Made by a program: the position numbers and the translations under genes. The notes under the pieces are model-generated. The model ran no database searches. It was not told where the DNA came from and worked only from the letters and a program-made list of their open reading frames with translations. This document shows, piece after piece, positions 35,699 to 46,985 of a stretch of DNA of 64,000 bases. This DNA is from Tiliqua scincoides (taxonomy: Eukaryota; Chordata; Lepidosauria; Squamata; Scincidae). The stretch covers positions 23,786,284-23,850,283 of the forward strand of contig NC_089830.1 in the NCBI RefSeq assembly GCF_035046505.1. The letters are read 5' to 3'. Every line of letters begins with the position of its first letter. Position 1 is the stretch's first letter.

Positions 35699-35760
35699 GC
35701 ACTGGTGTAGCTAAGGGGGTGCAGGGGGTAGCAATTGCACCAGGCAACAAGTTTTAGCCT
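35699..35760 (+). mobile_element. hAT end fragment
   Basis: CACTGGTGTAGCTAAGGGGG plus TGCAGGGGGTAGCAATTG matches the right end of the hAT element at 29,080-29,748 in reverse. Only this terminus is recognisable. Confidence 0.5.
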
Positions 35761-36027
35761 GTACACCCAGTTAGTATCTGGCAGGGAGTGTCTGTTTACA
35801 CCACAAAGGCAATAGATTGGACCGAATGTTCACTGAATGACCTTATGACAGCAAGGGACTCTGCTGCTGCTGTATAATGTAATGCACCCTGTCTGTGACA
35901 GGCAGAGCTTGGTTTTTTGCTCAGCTGCCATGACTACCTCTTATTTTCAGCTGAATCATATTTTCCTTTTCTTTATTGATGAATCATAAAATAAAAAAGA
36001 TACAATCATACAATTCAATATGATATA

Positions 36028-36515
36028 CAGGTTGAGACTAATTATTTACATGGGTTCCTTTCCAAGCACTCGTATGGATGGCAAAAAAACACACTATAGC
36101 AAATCAATTTTGAAAAACATAGTTTCTTTGCTCCAGTGATTTAAAAACAGCCTTGCTGACCTTTGTGATGTAAGATAACAGTCATTATGACGGCAACCCA
36201 ACAATCAGTCTCTCTCAAAGTGCTTAGAAAGGCTTCACTCCAACCCCTCCCTTCACCAATGCAAAGTATCTTTCTTTCAGGTGCTCAGGGGGAAGGCAGG
36301 GAGAGAGAGAGGATTGATGGATTGTCAGCCAGCTGCCCCCCCCCTCCTCTCATTAAGGAGGAGTTTAAAAAACTGAACAGTTTTTTAAATTGATTTTAAA
36401 GGGGTGCATTTTCCCCCTTCTCCAGGAATCAGCGCATTCCTTCTTATTTACAGGGGCCATTCCTGTTGAGTCAAATCCTTGTATAAAAAATTTGTGTATA
36501 AATAGGCTGGACCTG
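36028..36515. mobile_element. Mariner/Tigger-like non-autonomous element
   Basis: Begins CAGGTTGAGACTAATTATTT and ends GGCTGGACCTG, flanked by TA on both sides (36,026-36,027 and 36,516-36,517). The 488-bp body has no transposase frame. The parallel L1 remnant at about 34,790 reads straight across the site (TTATATATGTATTTTTAAAA), confirming an insertion at TA. Confidence 0.7.
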
Positions 36516-36673
36516 TATGTATATTAAAAAACCTATAAAGCAACAAAAAAAAAAAAAAAAAGGAGGGGGAGAAAAAAAGAAAAGACTATAAGAAGGAAGA
36601 ATAAATATGCCAAAGTTACAGATTACAGATATCCTTATATATAAAACTAGGATCGCTGGCAGGTCTATACATA

Positions 36674-39326
36674 TAGTATTGGCAACCTTCAGTCTCGAAA
36701 GACTATGGTATCGCGCTCTGAAAGGTGGTTCTGGCACAGCGTCTAGTGTGGCTGAAAAGGCCAATCCGGGAGTGACAATCCCTTCCACACCGGGAGCAAG
36801 TGCAGTCTGTCCCTGGTCTGTCTCCCTGGCTATGGGCCTTCCTTCTTTGCCTCTTAGCCTCAGACTGTTGGCAAAGTGTCTCTTCAAACTGGGAAAGGCC
36901 ATGCTGCACAGCCTGCCTCCAAGCGGGCCGCTCAGAGGCCAGGGTTTCCCACTTGTTGAGGTCCATCCCTAAGGCCTTCAGATCCCTCTTGCAGATGTCC
37001 TTGTATCGCAGCTGTGGTCTACGTGTAGGGCGCTTTCCTTGCACGAGTTCTCCATAGAGGAGATCCTTTGGGATCCGGCCATCATCCATTCTCACGACAT
37101 GACCAAGCCAACGCAGGTGTCTCTGTTTCAGCAGTGAATACATGCTAGGGATTCCAGCACGTTCCAGGACTGTGTTGTTTGGAACTTTGTCCTGCCAGGT
37201 GATGCCGAGGATGCGTCGGAGGCAGCGCATGTGGAAAGCGCTCAGTTTCCTCTCCTGTTGTGAGCGAAGAGTCCATGACTCGCTGCAGTACAGAAGTGTA
37301 CTCAGGACGCAAGCTCTGTAGACCTGGATCTTGGTTTGTTCCGTCAGCTTCTTGTTGGACCAGACTCTCTTTGTGAGTCTCGAAAACGTGGTAGCTGCTT
37401 TACCGATGCGCTTGTTTAGCTCGGTATCGAGAGAATGAGTGTCGGAGATCGTTGAGCCAAGGTACACAAAGTCATGGACAACCTCCAGTTCATGCTCAGA
37501 AATTGTAATGCAGGGAGGTGAGTCCACATCCTGAACCATGACCTGTGTTTTCTTCAGGCTGATTGTCAGTCCAAAATCTTGGCAGGCCTTGCTAAAACGA
37601 TCCATGAGCTGCTGGAGATCTTTGGCAGAGTGGGTAGTGACAGCTGCATCGTCGGCAAAGAGGAAGTCATGCAGACATTTCAGCTGGACTTTGGATTTTG
37701 CTCTCAGTCTGGAGAGGTTGAAGAGCTTTCCGTCTGATCTGGTCCGGAGATAGATGCCTTCTGTTGCAGTTCCAAAGGCCTGCTTCAGCAGGACAGCGAA
37801 GAAAATCCCAAACAAGGTTGGTGCAAGAACACAGCCCTGCTTCACTCCGCTTCGGATGGCAAAAGGGTCTGATGTGGAGCCATCGAAGACAACAGTGCCC
37901 TTCATGTCCTTGTGGAAAGATCTGATGATGCTGAGGAGCCTGGGTGGACATCCAATCTTGGGGAGAATCTTGAAGAGGCCGTCTCTGCTGACCAGGTCGA
38001 AAGCCTTTGTGAGATCTATGAAGGCTATAAAGAGTGGCTGTCGTTGTTCCCTGCATTTCTCCTGCAGTTGTCTAAGGGAGAATACCATATCAGTGGTGGA
38101 CCTGTTGGCTCGGAATCCACACTGCGATTCTGGATAGACGCTCTCTGCAAGTACCTGGAGCCTCTTTAGTACAACTCGGGCAAACAGCTTTCCTACAACG
38201 CTAAGGAGAGAGATGCCGCGGTAGTTGTTGCAGTCACCCCTGTCACCTTTGTTCTTGTACAGCGTGATGATGTTTGCATCCCTCATGTCTTGAGGTACTC
38301 CACCTTCTCTCCAGCAGAGACAGAGGATTTCATGCAGCTCAGTGACGATGATCTCTTTGCAGCATTTTAGGACTTCAGCAGGGATGCTGTCTTTTCCAGG
38401 TGCCTTGCCAAAGGCAAGGGAGTCCAGGGCCACGTGAAGTTCTTCTAGGGTTGGTTCACTGTCAAGCTCTTCCAGCACAGGCAGGCACTCAATGTTGTTC
38501 AGTGCTTCTTCGGTGACTACATTTTCTCTGGAATATAGCTCAGAGTAGTGCTGCACCCAGCGTTCCATCTGCTGCGCCCGATCCTGGATGACCTCGCCTG
38601 TGGCAGACTTCAGAGGGGCAATTTTCTTCTGTGTTGGACCTAGGGCCTGCTTGATACCATCATACATCCCCTTGATGTTGCCCGTGTCAGCTGCTATCTG
38701 TATCTCGGAACAGAGCTGGAGCCAGTAGTCGTTAGCGCATCTCCTGGCAGTCTGTTGGACTTTGCTGCGAGCAGTTCGGAGGACCTGCAGGTTGCGCTCA
38801 CTGGGACAGGCCTTGTATGCTGCTTGAGCTCTCCTCTTTTCCTCAATGACTGGTGTCAACTCCTCAGAGTGGGCTTCAAACCAGTCTGCCGCCTTGTTGG
38901 TCTTCTTGCCGAATATGGACAAGGCGGTGTTGTAAACGGTATTCTTGAAATGTTCCCATCTGTTGGATGCGTTTGCGTCGGCCGGGCCTGGAAGAGAGTC
39001 CTCAAGCGCTTGTGCAAATTCCTCCACTTTTCTCTGATCCCGGGTCTTGCTGGTATCAATGCGAGGTCTTCCTTCCTTTTTCGTGTGATACAGTCGCTTT
39101 GTTTGCAGTTTCACTCTGCTGCACACCAGGGAGTGGTCAGTGTCGCAGGCAGCACCATGATAACTGCGTGTGATCTTGATGCTGGGAAGGCTGGAGCGTC
39201 TGGTGAGGATCAGGTCGAGCTGGTGCCAGTGCTTTGATCTTGGATGTCTCCAAGAGACTCTATGTTGGGGCTTTGTGTTGAAAAACGTGTTGCTGACAGA
39301 GAGACCGTGATGACAGCAAAACTCTA
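36674..39326 (-). mobile_element. Young 5'-truncated LINE with perfect 15-bp target duplication
   Basis: The direct repeat GCAGGTCTATACATA flanks it at 36,659-36,673 and 39,327-39,341. The 3' end (left) carries the ATACCATAGTCTTTCGAGAC tail also used by the 5S SINE. The 5' end is cut inside the endonuclease domain. One uninterrupted minus-strand frame fills the insertion. The family is an EN-RT LINE of I/Daphne/Vingi type, and I cannot decide which without a search. Shorter 3' pieces of the same family lie at 17,778, 19,513 and 57,993. Confidence 0.92.
36703..39326 (-). CDS. LINE polyprotein fragment: endonuclease end, reverse transcriptase, C-terminal zinc finger
   Basis: About 874 codons are open without a stop. 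In order: the endonuclease C-terminal part (HQLDLILTRR, CDTDHSLVCSRV), a linker, RT with GKAPGKDSIPAEVLK, NYRGISLLSVVGKL, QCGFRANRSTTD, FIDLTKAFD, SGVKQGCVLAPTLF and catalytic FLFADDAAV, then LYCSESWTL, HLRWLGHVVRMDD and a C-terminal CTCSRCGRDCHSRIGLFSH plus TRRC that fits a C2H2-type finger. The N-terminus is missing by 5' truncation, so it cannot be a complete active element. The lack of any stop implies recent insertion. No host function is implied. Confidence 0.88.
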
Positions 39327-39849
39327 GCAGGTCTATACATAAATATCTAGAAAAGACTTCCAAATATCCAAAAAGTTATCTATAAAAAATTGTCTTCTAT
39401 ATGCAACAGATTCTGATATCGAAAGAGCCAGGAGATCCTCCATCCATTGAGAAGCCCCAGGCAGGCACTTTTCCTTCCAAGTCTTGAGTATAATTCTTTT
39501 AGCAACATTAAGGGCACAGAGAGACCATTTTTGTTGTCCTTCGGGTACTTCCTGTGGCCTGTGTCTGTGGCCTCCTGGCCTGCCTGTTCCAGTGCAAGAT
39601 AGAATTGCACTGCACATTATAAATAAATACAAATCATACAGCTCTACAAAATAAAACAAAATGTTTGGCACACAGGAAAAACTGTCTGATCTTAACGGTA
39701 TTTTTTTATGCTGAATTAAAATACATTACTGACTTTTCTTTATCACACAGAGATATTTATTGACACACAGGTTAAATCTGAGAAAAATGTATATTTATGT
39801 ATAGCACTGATCATATTACCTAAAAAGTGACAGTCAATGATTTTCTTCT

Positions 39850-39925
39850 GTATTTATGTACTTGAAGAATTTATACCCCGCCTTTCTCCCACATCAGCAT
39901 CGCTCAAGACAGTTTACAGAATAAA
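39850..39925. repeat. L2-type LINE 3' scrap
   Basis: TTTATACCCCGCCTTTCTCCC and GCTCAAGACAGTTTACAG are characteristic of squamate L2/CR1-type 3' ends. A similar scrap lies at 41,560-41,625 (TTTCTATCCCGCCCTTCTCC). The DNA from 39,926 to 40,955 shows no feature I can name. Confidence 0.4.
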
Positions 39926-40954
39926 AACTGATACAAATTATATTGAAAACACTATTTTCAATTGTCCCAAGCACTTCAGTTTCTGACTTGGTCTGTAGGT
40001 TTTTACTGTGCAAGAGCAGTGTGGCACACAGTTCATGGATCTCATGTGTATTATAAGTAAGTTCAGTAAAATGCATTCATTCATATGTTCCATCTCTAAT
40101 GTATTCATTTGTTCAAATTTATTCAAATTTGAAATGTAAATTCTTTTGGCTGAAAGTGTCCAAAGAATTAGGAAAAAGAGATCAAAATAAGGGGGAACAG
40201 GACATGGATCACTCCACTTTGTTTCCGTCATACACAAGGTGGAGAGGCGCTCTTGGGGAGCCATTGCCCCCAAGCCTTATTTTTCTCTTTTTAAAGCCTC
40301 CTCTTCTGATGCATTTGCACCTGTTTGCTAAGTAAGCAAGTGTGAAGTGCACGCTCAGAAACCACAAGGGGGAAAAGCACAGAACCTGCTAGCCTTGTCG
40401 GTGGTAAGGGAAGGTGTGAAAACAAAACCTCCGTGTGTGACTTCTTCCTCCTTCCTGTGTGCTCAAAGTGCTGCGAGGACAAGGGACTGGCCTGAACAGG
40501 TTCGAAGATGAGGTGGAAGGTGCACCAGTGCTGCACAAGGCCAAACAGATATACATGTGATGCAACCACATTTTTACAACTCTCTGCTGACTGAAGAAAC
40601 TTTAGCTGGTTAATCATTATAGTTTGGAAAGTGTGTTGATGAAATATGCTTGCAATCAATGCATGCAACTTTGGAGGGACTGGCAGATGCAGTTTCCCTG
40701 TGTAACTTACAAAATCAATCCATGCAGTTAATTAATACCATCTTGTTTTTCTACACTGTTATCAGGGATACCATCCCCCCTAGTACAAATACTTACCCAC
40801 ACTCACCCAGGAGTAAGTCCCATTTACTATCATTGTTAAAAGCATATACATAGTAACCTGATAAAAGCACAGATCTATAACATTTCCCCAAATGCATTCA
40901 CATACTATGACAGCATCAAGTCCAATATATTAAAAATAAAAAATAAAATATTGA

Positions 40955-41035
40955 AATGGATGGGGACCCACCTGAATTTGGCTGGCGACCCACCTAGTGG
41001 GTCCCAACCTGCAGTTTGAGAAACACGGCATTATA
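40955..41035 (-). mobile_element. hAT (Charlie/MER5-like) end
   Basis: GACCCACCTAGTGGGTCCC then AACCTGCAGTTTGAGAAACAC is, in complement, the common GTGTTTCTCAAACTG...GGGTC end of Charlie-type hAT elements. Only one terminus is recognised. Confidence 0.5.
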
Positions 41036-41359
41036 GCATCTGCACCAATGCATTCTGGGGTGACAGTGGGGGAGCATGAAACCTGTAAGCATGTCATTAA
41101 AGCTATTTTTCCACCGATTTGGTATCCACTGGGGGTTCCAAAATGGATAACAAGGCACAACCTGTGTAACAGTGGATAATCGTGGATAACAAGGCACACA
41201 ACTTGTATAAACCTGCTAACTGGATAAGAGGCACTTTTTCAAGTGGGTGCTCCTCTTTTATTTAGCAGAAGAAGAGTAACTGGCCCTCCTCACCCCAGCA
41301 GTGTCTTTTCTAGTGTCTATCTGCTGGTATTCTTTTGCATCTTTTTAGATTGTGAGCCT

Positions 41360-41433
41360 TTTGGGGACAGGGATCCATTAGTTATTTGATTTTTCTCTAT
41401 AAACCGCTTTGTGAACTTTTCATTGAAAAGCAG

Positions 41434-41503
<70 letters not shown>

Positions 41504-41516
41504 GTAATAAAAATAA

Positions 41517-41561
<45 letters not shown>

Positions 41562-41626
41562 ACTTTATTTCTATCCCGCCCTTCTCCCTAAAGGGACCCA
41601 GGGCAGCTCTAAAGGGACCCAGGGCG

Positions 41627-41685
<59 letters not shown>
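41360..41685 (+). repeat. L2-type 3' tail with (TAA)n and (AAAT)n microsatellites
   Basis: ATTGTGAGCCTTTTGGGGAC, then CTATAAACCGCTTTGTGAAC and GAAAAGCAGTATAATAATAA form a LINE/SINE tail. It expands into (TAA)n at about 41,435-41,515, (AAAT)n to about 41,562 and another (TAA)n at about 41,630-41,685. The DNA from 41,690 to 42,160 shows nothing I can name. Confidence 0.8.
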
Positions 41686-42164
41686 GTTGCTAAAGGTTGC
41701 ATCCCTAATGCAATGGCATCAAATGATATATTATCTGGCTCTTGCAACACAATTTCGTGCTTTACACCTGCTGTGTGGGTTTTGCCTGGTGTGATTTAGT
41801 CTGATCATCACAACAGTCTGAAGAAACCTTTATTAACCCACAAGATAGAGACCACATGGACAATGGCCCTTTCCTATCCAACTGGCTGCCCAAGAGGCGG
41901 AGCTGCAATACCTCTTATACCTCTCCAGGTGTTTCCAACTACAGATCATTCATATCGATGGTGGGGAACCTGTTGTGACTCTATGTCAGGTAGGTTAAAA
42001 GAGTGTTAGTTGCCTCATCTGCCCAGCTTTGCTGGTCCACCTCCTCTTACTCTCTTAATTCAGAAAGCAAGGGTGTGGGGGAATAGAGCGGAAAAGGAAG
42101 TGTGGAGGAGAGGAGTGCAGTGGCAACTACATATACATCCACCTCATGGTGGCATCATAAGAAC

Positions 42165-42725
42165 AAAAGAACATAAGAATAGCCCCACTGGATCAGGCCA
42201 TAGGCCCATCTAGTCCAGCTTCCTGTATCTCACAGCGGCCCACCAAATGCCCCAGGGAGCACACCAGATAACAAGAGACCTGCATCCCGGTGCCCTCCCT
42301 TGCATCTGGCATTCTGACATAGCCCATTTCTAAAATCAGGAGGTTGCGCATACACATCATGGCTTGTAACCCGTAATGGATTTTTCCTCCAGAAACTTGT
42401 CCAATCTCCTTTTAAAGGCATCTAGGCCAGATGCCGTCACCACATCCTGTGGCAAGGAGTTCCACAGACTAATTACATGTTGGGTAAAGAAATATTTTCT
42501 TTTGTCCGTCCTAACTCTCCCAACATTCCATTTTAGTGGATGTCCCCTGGTTCTGGTGTTGTGTGAGAGGGAAAAGAATGTCTCTCTATCCACTCTATCC
42601 ATCTCGTGTATAATTTATGTCTCAATCATGTCCCCCCTCAGGCACCTCTTTTCTAGGCTGAAGAGCCCCAAACGCTGCAGCCTTTCCTCATAAGGGAAGT
42701 GCCCCAGCCCCGTAATCATCTTAGT
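42165..42725 (-). mobile_element. CR1 LINE 3' end, minus strand
   Basis: The minus strand encodes the CR1 ORF2 C-terminus: RTRGHPLKWNVGRVRTDKRK, YFFTQHVISLWNSLPQDVV, LDAFKRRLDKFLEE. It ends with the CR1 3' terminus (plus strand GGATCAGGCCATAGGCCCATC) near 42,190. 5' truncated. Confidence 0.9.
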
Positions 42726-42943
42726 CGCTTCTCACAATCACTTCTCACAATCATGCTCACCAGTAAGCAGAACAGGTGCACAAGGGCTGGCCCACAGCTC
42801 AAGAGAACAATGCGACTGGCTTCAAGTGGCAGGGCTACCACAGGAGACCTTTGAAAACTGAACCTGCTGCCGCTGCCTCCCTCCAGCCCACCCCAGATGG
42901 AGCCACTCCCTTTAAACAAAGCAGAAAGTGTAGGGTACACTGG

Positions 42944-42944
<1 letters not shown>

Positions 42945-42974
<30 letters not shown>
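42945..42974. repeat. (GT)n microsatellite
   Basis: About fifteen GT repeats. Confidence 0.95.
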
Positions 42975-42975
<1 letters not shown>

Positions 42976-43009
42976 TTCCACTTCATTTTGTGCTTGTCAC
43001 GTGAGGACG

Positions 43010-43375
43010 GAAATAAGGAAGCAGACCAAAACAAAAAAATGCTTTACCCAGCATGTAATTAATCTGTGGAACCTTCTTTGCCATAGGATATGGTGGTGGT
43101 CTCTGGCCTCGATGCCTTTAAAATGGAATTGGGCAGACGTATGGAGGAGAAGTTCATCACAGGTTACAAGCCACGATGGGTATGTGCAACTTCCTGGTTT
43201 TGGAAGTAGGCTACCTGAGAATGCCAGGTGTAAGGGAGAGGTACAACAGGATGCAGATATCTTGTGGACTTGTCTGCTCCCCGAAGTATCTGGTGGGCCA
43301 CTGTGAGATACAGGAAGATGAACGAGATAGGCCCTTGGCCTGATCCAGCAGTGGTCTTCTTATGTCCTTATCCCT
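43010..43375 (+). mobile_element. CR1 LINE 3' end, plus strand
   Basis: CTTTACCCAGCATGTAATTA, CTCGATGCCTTTAAAATGG, and GGCCCTTGGCCTGATCCAGC followed by TCTTCTTATGTCCTTA mark a CR1 3' end. It is more diverged than the 42,165 copy. From 43,376 to 44,338 I see no further gene or repeat except a T run at about 43,855. Confidence 0.85.
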
Positions 43376-44338
43376 GTCTTCTGTGTATTTTTCATAAAGC
43401 CCCCAACACATCCCTTAAGATGTTTAGCTGTGGATCATCCACCAGAATGATCCAGTATGTGTGAATCAGCCTTTTCAAAGAAAGGAAAGTTACCTAGGGA
43501 GTGGGGTGGGGGAGCAGGAGAAAGTTGCGCAACTCTTGGTGCAGAAAAATGTTTCTGCACTGGCTCACTGGTGGGTTGACTGAAAATATTCAGAAATCTT
43601 TTGTACTTAGGTGTGAAACCATAAGTGATGGGCGAGAATGAGAGAGGGTTGTCGCCCTGCTGTGCGCACAAAACAGAAGGTTCCCTACCAGTGTTCATTC
43701 CCTTAATTGTTCCATACTATCACAAGCTGCACAAACTCCACAAGTTGTGGAACTACATTTTGGGAACAAGTTTCCCTTTCGCTGCATCATGCTCTGAGGC
43801 AAGATAGAAAACTCTTCCATGAGCAAAAGTTTGCCTTAGAAGCCTGTCCACTGTCTTTTTTTTTTTTTCCCCCTTGTGGCCATTTTTCTTAGGAAGACTG
43901 CAGCAAAGAAAATTCCTTCGTCCACCATCATGGCGCCATCATCATCCTGAAGGTTCAGTAGCCCTTTCTTCATTTGGCTACCCAATACTAAAGGCGGGGG
44001 AGCAGAGTCAGTAAAAACAGCTGGCAACCCTTAATTTCATTATGATGAAGCAGTTTGTCCTGGTATCAAATAGTATGCAAACTGAGAATGTTTCTACCAG
44101 TTTCTGTATCCCTTTTGATTTCTGTAACCAGGTCTGGAATTTATGTTTCATACAAGCTCAATGTCTGATTTCAAGCCGCCTGCAGTGGTGACCTCTTGCC
44201 CCAATATCCACGACCCACTAACCCCAGAGATGCTGAGCACATGGTCTGAGCACAGTCACTCATCAGGAAGGGAACAGGAAATTCTCCCTGCACTTGATCA
44301 GAGACACTCATCTTCCTTATTTTCCCCTGTGTTCCAGG

Positions 44339-44590
44339 GCTGGACCTTATCGCTCAGTTCGAAGAAGAGACCAGGTTTGTGCTTTCAAGATATGGATGCA
44401 AAATATACTTAGGTGCGTGCTGCAGCGTGCATTCTTGAATCTGATGACACCAGAATTTCCTGCCTGCTGCTCAGTGGATGGGATATAGCGAGAGAACCCT
44501 CCAGCCTCAATCAAAGCTTACACACGCTCAAGAACCTCTTCACCACATCTCTTTCGTCTTGCGTGGAATCTGGTGAGCCCCCAGCAATGG
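44339..44590 (+). other. Exon-like segment of unknown identity
   Basis: A strong acceptor-like run (TTCCTTATTTTCCCCTGTGTTCCAG) precedes 44,339. The frame then reads LDLIAQFEEETRFVLSRYGC and stops. After a change of frame it continues ILESDDTRISCLLLSGWD and up to SGEPPAM, followed by a donor-like GTGAGT at 44,591. I do not recognise the protein. It could be a decayed host exon or chance. No neighbouring exon was found. Confidence 0.2.
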
Positions 44591-45685
44591 TGAGTTTCAC
44601 CTGTGGTTATATTCTTGATTGAAGACATTAGTATGAGGCTTCAGGGTGAGATGGGGGTAACAGGAGGTTAGCACCAAAGTGGTGCTTTAAATTGTGTTAC
44701 TTATTCTAGATTCTTGGGTGTGTAGATTGCACTTCTGAAGGGAGCCAAGCACTGCAACTCCACAATGTGGCCCTATGTACATTTAATCAGAATTAAGTCC
44801 CCCTGTGTTCAGTGGTACTTTCTACAAGATAAATGTGCATCGAATCGTGGCCTCCATTTGTTTGATTTAGAAGGAAATTGTCCAAACAATTTTTTGAGCT
44901 GGATAATGGCCAGCAGAAAAAAATAACTTACTTTCATATCCTCTTCTCCTTAGAGACTAAGAGTAAACTACTCCTGTTTTGTGTCTGCCAGTGGGTTGCT
45001 TCTACTTTGGATGGCGTGAAGATTAGAATTAGGCTGCATTAAGCTTAAAAAAAAACAAAAAAACTCCAGCCCTCAATTCTCAAAATGCTGTGCACATTTT
45101 GGGAAAATTCAACTCCATTGACTCGAATTGCATCAAAAATAGGAAGCTCATCAATCCAGATTGGATCAAACTTGTCCTCTGTAATTTTGGAGAAAACCTG
45201 CAGCAGTGCATTAAGACCTTGGGAGTAAGACCTACTGAGGCCCGCGGGGCTTACCCCCAAGCCAGTGTACTAAGGATTGCAGTCTTGCAGGATAAATTCG
45301 AGTTCACATGTTTAGATAGAGGTCTCCACTGTCCCTGAGTCACACACTGGGCTGGTCAACATTCAAGGGTTATCATGTCAACAGACGCATCTCAGATGTA
45401 GATTAGCTACACTCTGTGTGTGTGTTACTATGTTTGTGAGACTGTTGATCATTCAGGACTTTGATGTTGGAATAAATGCAGTTGGCAAGTGATTTGTGTG
45501 TCTGTGTGTGCGCGCGAAGTGGATGTCGATTGTTTTGCCCATGGCTATAGTTTAAAGTTTGTGTGTTTTAAAATACAACAGACTGTTCCAGAGACTGTTT
45601 TTTAGTAGACTAAGACTAAGAAAAAAGAAAAGAGCATTATCACCTTGGGATGACACTGATGGGTTAATGTTGGTTGGATGCCACT

Positions 45686-46253
45686 AAGGGCACAATCTTA
45701 ACCAATTTTCCAGCGCTGACATAGCTGTGCCAATGTGGCGTGCACTGCATCCTGTAGTGGGGGGGCAGTCAAGGGGGCCTCCTCAAGATAAGGGCATGCT
45801 TGTTACCTTACCTTGGGGGCTGCATTGCAGCAAAGTCAGTGCTGGAAAGTTGGCTAGGATTGTGGGCAGGAGGTCTGGGGGCAGGAGGTCTGGTCTAGAG
45901 GGTAGAGCCTCCATTTGCCTGAAGATTAACATCCACAAGGTCGCTGGTTCGAGGCCACCGGCACCGTGCGACCTTGAAGCAGCTGGCAAGCTGCAGCTGA
46001 GCTTTTCCATGTGCTTGGAGCGTGGGAGGATGGAGGCCAGAATGTTAAACCAGATCGGAGTGTAACACCTTGAATGTGGTGGTTCTTGAAAGAGAGAACC
46101 TTCTTTCACTTTGTAAAAATCCCTGCGTGGATTTAATAAGCCTGCCTATGTAAACCGCCTTGAATAAAGTCTTGAATAAAGACCAAGAAAGGTGGTATAT
46201 AAATACTGTATATTATTATTATTATTATTATTATATTAGGATTGTGCCCTAAA
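45686..46253. mobile_element. MITE-like element split by a SINE
   Basis: The termini CTAAGGGCACAATCTTAA (left) and TTAGGATTGTGCCCTAA (right) are inverted copies. The interior up to about 45,885 is GC-rich, and a tRNA-like SINE fills the rest. The target duplication is unclear. Confidence 0.5.
45890..46233 (+). mobile_element. tRNA-derived SINE with L2-like tail
   Basis: GAGGGTAGAGCCTCC resembles an A box, and GGTTCGAGGCC is a perfect B box 40 bp on. The body ends GTAAACCGCCTTGAATAAAG, GAAAGGTGGTATATAAATAC and a (TTA)n tail, the same tail type as at 41,400. It is probably mobilised by an L2-type LINE. Confidence 0.75.
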
Positions 46254-46671
46254 TGGCATAAACTCACACTCTTTCCTGTATGAGGAAAGGTTGTGTACTG
46301 GCTGGCATGCAGCCAAATAATGGAGCGCATAAATTATGTGCAAAAGACAGAAGAGAGGAGAAGGGCTATGTCTCTAATGCAGATCTTGGAGGGTGAGCTA
46401 GCCAGTGACAGGTCCCGCATCGAGCAGCTGGACTGCGGAGAGAAACATGCACACCTGTAAATTTACACACGTAACCCCACCTGGATGAGGAACAAGCAGT
46501 GGTTTCCCCAGAACCGTACAGAACCTCCCTCAAAAAAGTGACAGTCACACCTGGTGATCAGGGAGGGGCAGAGGGGCTTGATTTCATCTCCTCCTGTGCC
46601 CCTGCTTGACAAACAGCCAAGTGGCAAAGTCATTGCTGTTTCTCAAGGAAGACTGCATGTGTGCAGCTGGA

Positions 46672-46985
46672 TAAGGACATAAGAAGAGCCCTGCTGGATC
46701 AGGCCCAAGTCCCATCCAGTCCAGCTTCCTGTATCTCACAGAGGCCCATCAGACGCCTCAGTGAGCACACAAGACAGCAAGAGACGTATCCTGTTGCCGC
46801 TCCCTTGCATCTGGCGTTCAGAGATAACCTACGTCTAGAACCAGGAGTTTGCTCATACCCCTCACAGCTTGTACGTGTACCATGAGATGAACTTTCCCTC
46901 CATCCATCTGTCCAATCCCCTTTTAAAGGCCATGCGCCATCACCGCATCCTGGGGCAAGGAGTTCTACAGATTAATGACTTTGGG
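46672..46985 (-). mobile_element. CR1 LINE 3' end, minus strand
   Basis: The plus strand shows AAGGACATAAGAAGAGCCC, then GGATCAGGCCCAAGTCCCATC, and ends at GGGGCAAGGAGTTCTACAG, the complement of CR1 3' coding and terminal sequence. 5' truncated. Confidence 0.85.

Larger units (their letters stand above)
35957..39545 (-). mobile_element. L1-like 3' remnant, copy 2, split by two insertions
   Basis: Minus-strand L1. The 3' UTR lies at 35,957-36,027 and 36,516-36,658, and an ORF2 C-terminal piece follows at 39,342-39,545 (AKRIILKTWKEK, ASQWMEDLLALSISESVAYR, resembling the L1 ORF2 end). A Tigger-like element (36,028-36,515) and a LINE (36,674-39,326) interrupt it. Confidence 0.6.

Noticed and set aside
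41435-41685. A CRISPR-like repeat array
   Set aside because: Simple (TAA)n and (AAAT)n microsatellites without spacers, in a vertebrate genome.
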